Shown here: positions 45,501 through 55,170 of the stretch, one piece after another | Layout of the letters: every line of letters begins with the position of its first letter | How positions within the stretch are numbered: the stretch's first letter is position 1 | Source of the DNA: Rhodotorula mucilaginosa | Taxonomy: Eukaryota; Basidiomycota; Microbotryomycetes; Sporidiobolales; Sporidiobolaceae | NCBI GenBank assembly: GCA_034406715.1 | Contig: CP137866.1 | Coordinates: forward strand, 558,001 to 622,000 | Length of the DNA stretch: 64,000 nucleotides | Direction: 5' to 3' | The notes under the pieces: generated by a model | Databases searched by the model: none | The model's input: the letters and a program-made list of their open reading frames with translations, nothing else | Told to the model about the DNA's origin: nothing | Program-made: the position numbers and the translations under genes

Positions 45501-45990
45501 TCATTGCACCTTCATGGCAAAATGCGGTTGGAAATGTCTGCTTCCTTCAAAAGTTTCGGGTTTGCCGCTTGTCGGCCTTGTCCCACTCATAGAGAAAGGT
45601 TCTAAAAGCTTCCGTAATGCGCAGAAAGCCTGATAGGCAGCTCGAGTCTCACATTGTCTGCGGAACGTCCATGCCGGTGCATATTGAAGCTCATCCTCCA
45701 ACCTGATTGCGTACCTCTTAGCACCCCCGTACCGGCATCGTACCTTTCCTGTTAAGTGCCGGTACGGCTGTAGGTTGTTCGCAGCCACGTGGACTAAGTT
45801 TTCCGTGTGCGAGACCGCCTCGCACAGCTTCTTGTATTCCTGTTTCTTTTCGGCGGTCGGGCTAGCCCGGCCCTCCATTGGCTTAAAGTTTGGGTGTTCC
45901 AGCTTCCAAAGCGCACGCTGGTAGACGGCGTCTTGGTAATGCCTGTCAGCTTCATCACAACAGAAGTTCTAGGATCCTAACTTTCAATTC
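42520..45990. other. Lower-GC, gene-poor island with fragmentary minus-strand ORFs
   Basis: About 3.5 kb without a recognisable gene. Sampled 60-base lines are 42-47% G+C, against roughly 60% around it. The longest open stretches are about 80-175 codons and do not read as parts of any family I know. On the minus strand, blocks at 45501-45970 (Tyr/Arg/Glu-rich), 44808-45120 (with HCEQIVCKSC, zinc-ligand-like), 44054-44383 and 42985-43464 (predicted coiled coil with many Glu/Lys/Gln) look more protein-like than chance. On the + strand, 42644-42928 is a 94-codon ATG ORF. The region may be a decayed mobile element, an unrecognised low-GC gene, or structural chromosome DNA. No terminal repeats were found by eye. 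Confidence 0.5.
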
Positions 45991-46009
45991 CGATTCCGAA
46001 TGTTGGGCG

Positions 46010-46228
46010 TCATGAACAGGCTGGCCCGGAGGCCCGGAGCGTTGCCCAGGCTGGAAGGGATCCTGTGCATGGCTCACGGACAGTCAGCGTTTCGCTCGGC
46101 ATGGCATCCCGTCCACAGGAGGTGGAGCACTCGCCTGCGCGTGCGGGTGTGGCGGAGTCATCTGGTGGTCTAGCAAGCAGTACTTGAGCCAAGAAGGACG
46201 GAACGACGAGTAAGAGCAGAAGAGACAT
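46010..46228 (-). CDS. Possible small secreted four-cysteine peptide
   Basis: A 72-codon ATG ORF. Its first 19 residues, MSLLLLLVVPSFLAQVLLA, form a strong hydrophobic core with a plausible signal-peptidase site before RPPDDSA. The mature part would be about 53 residues with four Cys (ECSTSC, REPC and the penultimate C), rich in Ala, Ser, Thr and Pro. Its G+C is near the genome norm, unlike the island beside it. There is no homologue I recognise, and an ORF this short can arise by chance. Confidence 0.25.
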   Translation of the reverse strand: MSLLLLLVVPSFLAQVLLARPPDDSATPARAGECSTSCGRDAMPSETLTVREPCTGSLPAWATLRASGPACS

Positions 46229-47026
46229 AGCTGCTCAAAACGTCTCTCCGTACCTCATTCGGGATGTCCGCGGAGCATGATTGGCATTCGTTTGCACGCG
46301 GGGAGGGCTCCGCTTGCCCCAGAAGCAAACGGCGTCCGCCAAACGGGGACAAATCCAGGCCTAGGTCCGGAGGCCTGAGCGCAGACAGCAGTCCGTCCGT
46401 TCTCCGTTTGCAATGGAGAGGCCGTGCAGGGCTTGAGGACAGTGAGAGCTGCGCCCGAGAGCGAGGAATTGAAGGCCAGCGGGGTGGCGTCGTTCGACCG
46501 GACGACGGAGAGAAGTCGGGAAAGTCAGGGCATGCGGGCGCCAGCCGGTGACCCGCATCGCTCAGCGCTTTGAGAAGAGCGAGGTGCACAGCGGCGGATG
46601 CTTTTGCTGCCGAAGCTGTGAAGTTCGGTCGAGAGCGACTGTCGGGGAAAGGCCACAGCTGCGCGAGCGAGTCGAAGCGCTCAGATGTAGCGAGACCGGC
46701 GGATTGAAGCCTAGCTACGCTCGCTTCGTGTAAGTTAACGCCCCGGCTGCGCGCGAGCGTCGGCTGCCTCATCGGCCAATTGGATTGCTTCGCACCTCGA
46801 CGCGTCGGACGAGAAACCGGTCTCTCCTCGTACTGCCCCGATACTCGCACTTCTGAAAGGAGAAGTCAGTCAACAAGCTGCTTGTTGCTACGAGACTGCT
46901 CTAACCTGGCCCTCGAGTCCGACTACCGGGCCACGATTCGCAGACCGGCACCCGCATTCGACATTCGTTCAACTTTTGGCGACCCACGACTTCGCGCCCT
47001 CACTTACCCGCTGCCCGGAGGAGGCC
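46229..47026. other. Upstream region of ASK1
   Basis: About 800 bp of GC-rich DNA between the small ORF and ASK1. A 226-codon minus-strand frame spans 46170-46850, but it opens with GTG and has shuffled-composition character (Arg/Ser/Pro-rich), so I do not call it. The last about 150 bp should hold the ASK1 promoter. Confidence 0.45.
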
Positions 47027-49307
47027 ATGGCCCCGATGCGAGACCCGAACCGTCTCTTCTATGATCCAGTCAAGCCGCGCATGCTCTCGGACCAGGAGCT
47101 GGGCGAGTTGACGCCCGCCGAACTGCAATCCGTCAACGACCAACTCGACCAGATGAACATCCGGACGCTCCGCCAGATCGACGAGGCCTTCAGCGAGTGC
47201 CTCCGAACCATCAACGATCGCATCCTACCCCTCGTCGAGCAGCACGGCGAGAACAGCGCAAAGATCTACGAGAGTATCAAGGTCCGTGTTTGTTCCCCTC
47301 GACCGGCTTCTGCGGGCGAGCAAGAGCTAATTGCATGGCGCACAAGCAGTGGATCAAACCGCTCATGGAGTCGGCCGCCTCTACGCGCCTCGACCCGCTG
47401 CAAGGCGACGAATCCGCCTCGAGCGAACTAGCCGGCGACCTCTCGCAAGCCGACTCGGCGGCTTCCCCGGACCGAACCGTCTCCGACGAAGGCGATGCGA
47501 CTCGAGTCACTGAAGCTTCGACGGAAGGGACTCCGCGGGCGCTCCGGCAGGGGGGGATAGGCGCGCAGGACGAGATCCGGTCTCCGAGCGAACCGCAGTG
47601 GTCGAATGACATGTCGCCCTTCCAGGCGGTCCAATCCGAGCTTCAAGACACCGCGCAAGCGGCGAGAGGAGATGGTGGGGGCGCGGATGACTATTCTGCC
47701 ATGCGGAAACACCTGCCGGACGCGCACCGGATCCGCCTCCGCGACTTGCCCCCTGACTCGCCCGACACGCCCCAATTCGAGACGATGACATTCAGAGGGG
47801 CAAACAACAAGACTCTGAGCGGCAGCTCGTCTGCCCAGGCTCGCACTGCTCCGGGAGGAGGCGACTTGAATTCCATCCTGCTCCCGTCGGAACCGTCCTT
47901 TGCGGCGAGCGTGCTGGACACGTCAGGGGCGAGTCGGCCTCACGCAGCTGCGAATCACTCGACTCGACTGGATCCGTTCTCGCGACGACAAATCGCGGAG
48001 CCGTCCTTGGCGAAAGCTTCACCGATGAAACCGAGTGCGGCCTCCGGTCCTGCCGCGGGACAGCAAAGCCGGCTCAAGTTCCCGGCTGACTTTCCAAAGA
48101 ACTGGAACGGGATCGCGGACCTCTCGACGACGGGTTTGACGGCGTTCCCGTCCCCGATGAAGGCGCCCTTGTCGGCTGCGATGGCCAATCGCAGCGGAGC
48201 CGGTCCGTCGTCCGGTCGCCACCTCATGTCTTCGCCCGGAACCGCTCTCCTCAACGCTTCGACCTCGACATTGCGCCGGTACCCGGCTTCGCCCGCACCG
48301 TCGATTGCGCTCTCGCGAACGCCGGCGAAAGAAGCTGCGCGACGGATCGCCGAGAGCGTCTACGACGCGACCGGCGACTTTGACTCGCCCGAGATGCTCT
48401 CGGCGATCAAGAACGCCAACACGACTCGGTTGTTTGACTTTCACGCGGCTGCGCGAGGAGAAGAGCAACCGGGCTTGGACAGCCCGTCGCAGAACCGGTC
48501 GGCGGCGGCGGCCGCGACGGGAACTGGCAGCGGAAGGATGCCTGGCTCGGCGATGCAAGGGAACGACAGCTACGCCTCGCAGCCGAGCTTTGTGCAGAGA
48601 AGTCCGACGCAGCTGTTCCACCATCAGGTGTCGCCCCCGATATCGACGATGCAGGACCGCCAACACCCTAGCGCGCTCGCCGATTTCGGCGGTGGCACGA
48701 CTGCCAACATTGACGACTTGCTCGCCGGATCGTCGGCTCGGTACGATGCCTCCGCACATGGGAGCGGTGTCGGCGCTGGCGTCGGCGACTTTGCGGGCAT
48801 CGTCAACGACGACGATCACCACGAGCGGCCGCTTCACGCCGGAATGGACGACTCTTTCACGGGCGACGCCGAGCCGGACTATGCGGCGCACCGGCCGACC
48901 GATCCTACCTTCACAGAGTATGACGAAGCTTATGCTCAGGCGACTGGACGCGGCGCTTTGAGATTACCCGGGCAGGACGGACCGGAAGACACGCTGTTTG
49001 GCATGCCCGCCGGTCGAGGCGGCGCTGGTCGGACGACGAATGCCGGCGGCGGCGGCGGCAAACGAATCGCTTACTCTGCTGTCGAGGAGGACGATACCTT
49101 TACCGACGACCACGCGCCGGCCGACGGAGGCAGGAGCGGCTTCAGGCTGCACGGTCTCGATGACATGGCGACTCTGCACGGAGGCGAGTTGCTCAGCAGC
49201 GGTGCGCCTCCATTTCCTTCGCTCTGCCCTCTTTTGGCTCTCTTCTGACCGCCCGTTCTACAGAGCCTTTCCAAGCCAGTCCGCTCGCGCAAAAGAGTCA
49301 CCAGTAA
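47027..49307 (+). CDS. ASK1: DASH complex subunit ASK1
   Basis: A subunit of the fungal DASH/Dam1 ring that couples kinetochores to spindle microtubules. MAPMRDPNRLFYDPVKPRML opens the protein. The Ask1 domain is LDQMNIRTLRQIDEAFSECLRTINDRILPLVEQHGENSAKIYESI, joined across one intron to WIKPLMESAASTRL. A long disordered region follows, rich in Ser/Pro with many SP/TP sites, as expected of a Cdk1 substrate. Near the C-terminus FRLHGLDDMATLHGGELLSS joins EPFQASPLAQKSHQ across a small intron at 49202-49263; this reproduces the family's C-terminal motif, whereas reading through the intron does not. The start was chosen at the first ATG before the conserved block. Confidence 0.88.
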
Positions 49308-49532
49308 TGCAGTCGCCGGCCGCCCATTATTTATCGTTGCAGAGAGGCCGCCTGATTCCTTTCCTGTTGCAATCATATCTCATGCCTCACTTTGCTGCTA
49401 TGGCGGCTTCAGGCGCAGGAAAAGATTGCATGTCTCCGCGGAGCCGGCCGGCGTCGCGGGGAGACGAGGCGCCTCGACGCGTCTCGAAAGTTGTCCGACC
49501 TCATAGAGCGGTTCACAGGCGATACGAGCAAC

Positions 49533-50329
49533 ATGTCGGGCTTGTTCGGTACACCAGGCGCGAGCAAAGCCAAGTCTTCGCCCTACACGGCTTCGCGGCA
49601 CCACGCTTCGGCCTCTGCAACTCGGTCCGCGCAATCAGGACCGTCGCAGCTCTCGCCAGACCAGCAGCAAGAGATCCGCGAGGCGTTCGAGCTCTTTGAC
49701 CTCGACAAGGACCAGAAGATCGACTACCACGAGTTCAAGGTCGCGTTGAGGGCGCTCGGGTTCGACCTCAAAAAGGCGGAAGTCCTCAAGTTGATGCGCG
49801 AGCACAACCACGACGACGGCGGTTCAGGGAGCTTGACCATTGGTCTCGGGGGATTTGCGAGCATAGGTACGTACGGGAAAACACGCCGCACGCTAGAGGA
49901 GACTCCCCTGTTCGCTGATTTTGCTTGTTTCCCGGTGTTCACACCGACTTGTGTCGCGCAGCCGAACAGCTCATCCTCGCACGGGATCCGCTCGACGAAA
50001 TCCGACGAGCCTTCAAGCTCTTTGACACCGAAGGGACGGGACGGATCTCGCTGCGCGACCTGAAGAAGGTGGCACGAGAACTGGGCGAGAACCTTGAGGA
50101 GGACGAGCTGTACGTACAGCCACTGTCGCCGCTTTCCGAAACATATCGATGCTGAATTCACCCGTGTCTGTCCCGCAGGAAAGCGATGATTGAAGAGTTC
50201 GACCTCGACATGGACGGCGCAATCTCGGAACAAGAGTTTATCAAGTCAGTTCGCCTCCTTTTCCGCTCTATGCCTCGCGGCCTAACTGACTGAGCCTTTC
50301 CCAATAGGATCATGTCCGACGACGTCTGA
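49533..50329 (+). CDS. CDC31: Centrin
   Basis: An EF-hand protein of the spindle pole body, needed for its duplication; centrins also act in mRNA export and nucleotide-excision repair complexes. [16 protein letters not shown] precedes the calmodulin fold. EF1 is [18 protein letters not shown], followed by the centrin-typical [19 protein letters not shown]. The EF2 loop is degenerate ([18 protein letters not shown] lacks the final acidic ligand). EF3 is [28 protein letters not shown] and EF4 is [15 protein letters not shown]. The last exon encodes only IMSDDV. Three introns. It starts 225 bp after ASK1 on the same strand and converges with SAD1. Confidence 0.92.
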
Positions 50330-50561
50330 GGAAGGCTGTATATGCGCGCATGAGTCTCGTGTCTTTCGTACCCCTGTTGTAAGAATAAGCTGCCGCATCT
50401 GCAAGCGTGAGGCATGTACTGTGGCACCGAATTTGAGACTGCTATCGACGCTCAGCGAACGAACAAAAATTATACAAGAACAATAGCACGGTGCGGGTAC
50501 TGGTATCATAGATGCGAGATAAAGGCGCGCGATGGGGAAAAAAATCGTGAGGACGGGCGAC

Positions 50562-53500
50562 TCATGCGGTACTCGAGGCAGCGGCCACGGCGAGCTGAGC
50601 GTCCGTCGTACCACTGACCCGCACGCGGTACAGACAGGTGTACGACGACTCGCCGTGGTTGCTGAGGATCTTGACAATGACGACCTGGATGGGGACGCCG
50701 AGTTGGCGAGCGGCGACCGCGACGGGGAAAGTCTGGACCGGCGAAGACGCAGTCGGGTCGTACGCGCCCGATGCGAGCAGGATGTGGTTCGCACTCTCTG
50801 GCACCGAAGCTGGAGTCGACTCGAGGTCGTCCTCGAGCGTCGAACCTGCCGCGCGAGCTGCACGCTTCGCTTGAAGCTGTTCGTGACGGTACTTGGCGAC
50901 TTTCGCGACGTCCTCGGCGCTCTCGACGATGCCCCAGACTTCAAAGTCCTTAGGTGCGGATGACACGTCGCCGTCGAGCGCGACGTCTGGCGAGATGTGC
51001 TCGAGGGTGATATCGGTCGGAACGACGCGGCGGCTCAGCTGGATGCCAAGTTGGCCGTACGGTCCGGCAAAGGGCCAGCACGACCCGGGAGTGGTATCGG
51101 GATGGAGAGCGGTGACGGGCGGTCGACTCTGCGGGACGGCGGCTCCGGTGATCCACGCCACAGTCGAGCGAACGCGGCCGAGGCGATACGGCTCGTACGA
51201 CGGCGAGGTCAAGGACCGGATGACGCGGGCGCCCGAAGTGTACAAGGCATAGTCGGGGCGCGCCAGGACATCCTTCGAGTAGCGCAAGAGGGCCGAGTCG
51301 ACCAGTGACGAGATGACGGCGGTCACGTTTTGGCCGTCCGAGCCCTTGATCGTCAAAGACCCGCCGGCGGTCGCTTCCGAAGCATGTCGCGCAAACGGAT
51401 TGAGGTGCAGACCGCCGCCGTGCGACGAAGCCTCCTTGCGACGCATCTCGTCCTGCTTGGCAACCTTGGCCAGGATCTCCTGACCCATCTGCTCAAAGTT
51501 GTCGTGGACCTTCTCGTTGAAGTCGCGCTGGACGGCCTTGAGTTTGCGATCGAGCAAGTCGAGGAAGGTGCGCTTCGAGACGAAGGCTTCGTTGCCGACG
51601 CGACTCGAGAGGTCCGAAGCGACCCAGGCGCGGAGGGCGTCTTCATTCTCGGCGATGAAGGCATCCCACGTCGGCACGGAGGGAGCAGCGACGGCCTCTT
51701 TGGCCTCTTTGGACGCGCCGAACAGACCGGCGCGCTTGGACCCGTCGAGAGCAGCCAGCTTGATGTCGACGGTCTTCTCGACCGCCTTCTTGTCGACGAA
51801 GGCGTCCTTGAGCACACGCCAGAAGGACGGGTCGATGTCGAGACGTCCACTCTCGTCCATCCAGACGGCAATCTTGCCCGGCAACTTCTTGCCGATCGCC
51901 TCCAGGGCGAGCTTGGTGATCCGGTCCTCGTCGGTCGCGACTGCCGCGTCGCGCGCAGCTTTGGCAACCTGCGACTGAACGACGCCGAGTTGCGAGGTGA
52001 GATCCGAGAGCTCGTGTTGTAATACGCGGAGGCTCGTGCCATCAGCTTGCTGCGCCTCGGTCGCATGCTGGACTTGTGACCGGAGGCTGTCGATTTCGGA
52101 CTTGACGGCGGCGACGGCGCGCTCAGCGACCTTCGCCTGCTTCGAGTTCGCGCGGTCGATCGCGTCGAGCGTCTCGTGCGAGCGAGTCTGCTCCATCTTC
52201 AGGTTGTACTCGAGCTCGCAGAACTGCTGCTGAAGCTCTTTCGCGGCTTGTCGATCCGAGGCGGCGTGCTGACGGTCGACGCCTGAAGAACTCGAAATGC
52301 GACCCATCGCGGCTTCGAGATCTGCGAGGCGCGAGATGACGCCTTCTAGCGAGTCGGGCGGAGCTGACGGCGGAACGTAGGCGGTGGACGGCGTGGAGCG
52401 GGAAGGGATTGGCACGAGGTCGTGATAGCTGTGCGAGGACTGAATTGTCAGCCGAGGCCTTCCGGAGCAGCTAAGAGCAGGGAGACTCACACGGCTGCAG
52501 CCAAGAGAGATGAAACCAGCAGGGTAGCCGCAAGCGTCTTCAGGATCCGCGGCCAGTTCAGCAGCGGATCTTGCGTCCGTTGCCACAACCTGCCTGCGAA
52601 TCGGACCAGCGGCCGCAACGCGTTGCCGCACTTGCGTCCCCACTCGCCTCCCATAGACTCGGCGCGCGCGATCCTATTCCGACCATCGTCATCATTGGCA
52701 GGGGCTCCCAGCGGAGTTCCGGCGCCGAGCATCGAAGGAGGTCCTGGCAAGCGGCGTTTCCTGAACGCAGTCACGGGACTGACGGGTCCGGCGTTTGGAG
52801 TCGCAGGGTAGCCTCCGTTGCTGATGACTGGAGTCGCCGGGTTCGGACCCGCTTTCGGCGTCGGCTGATAGGAGACACGAGCCTGGCGTGGTTGTTGTTG
52901 TGGAGTCGGGGCTTGTTGTTGTTGCTGCTGCTGCTGCCGCTGCTCGATCCGTTGTCGCTTCTGCGCCTCAAGAGCCTGCATGATGCGCTCTTCTTCGCTG
53001 TAGTCGTACGAACTACCGCGGAGGACCGAGTCATCGAAAGAAGCGGTGAGGCTGTTGCTATCCTGCCCCGCGCCGCCGCCGAGAGACCGGTCGAAGGCGG
53101 CAAAGGCGGGATCGATAGGCTGCCTTGACGTCGAAGCGCCGACATTCGATGCCTGAGCCGCGGAGTTGGCGACGCGACGGCCTCGGGCAGATCCGTCTGT
53201 TTGGCCAGCAGGAGGAGACGGCGACTTGAGCCGCAGGAAATAGGTCGCGGCTGGGGGCGTCTCGTCGCCTTCCTCGACTTCCTCGTCCTCGTACGCGCCA
53301 CCGTGCTCGTTAGGGTCCATCCCACCCATGTCATGCGCTTCAGCGTCATCCTCTGCCTCTTCTCCTTGGTCCTCCTCCTCATCCTCCTGATCTTCGCGCT
53401 CATCGCCCTCGACTCCGGCAGCAGACTTGCGCGTCCCGCGCTTCGCCTTGCGCTTCTTGCCGGACCAGACTTGGCTATCCCTAATCCCACGCGGGATCGC

Positions 53501-54440
53501 ATCCAGGGCGAGCGGACGGCCGCCAGTACTGCTTCGCCCTTTGCCTTTACTGCGACGGCGCTTTGGAGAGCCAGCTTCCGAGTCCGACGTGGTCGTCTGG
53601 CCGACACGGAAGTTGGGATCGGAGGAAGGACGGTACGTCGGATCGGCTGGCTTCTGGGACCGACGGCGAGGCTTGTTGATCGCTGCCGGATCGTCTGGAG
53701 TCACGGAAGCGTCAGGTTCGGCTCGCTCCCTGACCACCTGAAGCAAGTTACGCACCGACGTGATCGTTATCGTCCGAGTGCACTTTCGTGCGCTTCGTGT
53801 TTCCTCGCAGCTGATCATACTCGGAATCGTCGCTGCTCGAACTCTGACCCGGTTGGTGTTGGTAGGCGGGGTCGCGATTGCCGTGTTTCTGTGGTGCGGG
53901 ATCAGCATGCGGTCACAGCGCGGTAGCTATACCAGCGGCCATGCGTACCTTGCGTTTCCTTCCTGCGCTGGAAGGCGCCTTGCCAGACGCGCCCGATGGC
54001 CCTGCTTGCCCCTCCTCGCGGTGCGCCCCATCCTCTTCCTCTTCGACATCGTTCTCCTCTTCGTCGGCATCCTCCTCCTCGTCTGGGTCAGGAAAGTCTT
54101 CCTTCCTGCCTCCGGTCACCACGCCGCCGAGTCCACTCGTCGCTGCCTTGAAAGCGTTGGCGATGTTGACGCTCGTGTTTTGCAAGCCCGAGTAGGACCC
54201 GACCGGCGGCGGCGGCGGGTAGGCGTTCCCTCCCGTGTCCTTTTTGCGCTGCGAGAGGCGTGCGTACCGTACCGAGGCGGACTCGGCTGTACCTCCCGCT
54301 CCTTCTGCTTGTCGTCCTGCGGTGTTGGAGGGCGGCGCGCCACTCGACCCACTTGCTGCTGCCCGACTGGAGGAGGAAGCGGCATTGGTAGACGACGCAT
54401 TGCCGCGCAATTGGGAGCTCCCGCCGTACATCTGCGGCAT
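50562..54440 (-). CDS. SAD1: SUN-domain nuclear envelope protein (SAD1-like)
   Basis: An inner nuclear membrane half of the LINC bridge; in fungi it anchors the spindle pole body. The N-terminal nucleoplasmic part (about 54440 to 52680) is disordered with Arg/Lys clusters, acidic runs and a Gln tract. A transmembrane segment (ILKTLAATLLVSSLLAAAV) is at about 52490-52545. A lumenal coiled coil follows (LEEVISRL-type heptads, LQQQFCELEYNLKMEQ, VKSEIDSLRSQVQ). The C-terminal SUN domain runs from about 51310: RSTVAWITGAAVPQSRPPVTALHP, then GSCWPFAGPYGQLGIQLSR, ITLEHISPDVA, FEVWGIVE, and FPVAVAARQLGVPIQVVIVKILSNHG with YTCLYRVRVSG. The motif order is that of the family. Confidence 0.92.
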
Positions 54441-55170
54441 GCTGTCGGTTCACAGAGCGCCGTCCTGCCAAAGTTGAGCGAACGAGTGCTGATCGCGTCT
54501 CGAGTCGCTGTCTCGGCGGAAGGGCGACCTCGTGAGCGTAGACCCCGGGCTGAGCGTTTGTGTTCTGCGCCTCTGTCCTAGTCTCTGGTCCCCCGGCGTG
54601 AGAGATGTGTCGGTCTTTGAAGGGTCGACGGCGGCGGAGGGCAAAGTCGGGACAAACGCCGTCAGCGCGAACCGTGCAGGGCTCGCGTAGGGTCGAGCGG
54701 GGTTGCCTCGGAGCTATAGCTTCTCTACTCTGCGCTCCACGCGCCAGCGCTATGCACGTTGCTGCCGGGGCTGGGCGGGGATGAAGAGTTGAAGCAGATT
54801 CGCTCGGGTCCTGACAAGAGGCCTCTCCGCAGGCAAACTATACACGAGCTCATGGACAGATAGTGTTACCGCGAATAAAGCTAGTTTGGCATGAATTTCG
54901 GACAACACGAAAGATACGGGCGGATAGATCCTAGGAGAGGTGTCGGGTCAACATAGGGAGGAAGAAGAAGAGAGCGGAGAAGTCGCGCCTCGTCAGACGA
55001 TAGAGGTCAAAGAGTCAATATGCAGAATCATGCGAGCAAGCGTGGCGGAGATACAGTAGTCGCGATGGGTATGGGTAATCGGGGTGCGATCGGAGAAGAG
55101 GGTTTTTGTTGGTCCACGGTGGGTTCCGGCGGCGAGCTCGGAATGGAGGGCGAACACTGCGCGCAAAACA
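54441..55170. other. Intergenic upstream of SAD1 and downstream of STK32-type kinase
   Basis: 730 bp. It should contain the SAD1 promoter and the kinase 3' UTR. A 68-codon ATG ORF at 55020-55226 on the + strand overlaps the kinase end and has no distinguishing feature. No RNA gene seen. Confidence 0.5.

Noticed and set aside
46170-46850. 226-codon minus-strand frame upstream of ASK1
   Set aside because: It opens with GTG, is Arg/Ser/Pro-rich in the way GC-rich noncoding DNA reads, and shows no domain.
47197-49248. ASK1 ending at 49248 by reading through its last intron
   Set aside because: Splicing at 49202-49263 restores the C-terminal EPFQASPLA motif, while read-through gives an unrelated tail.
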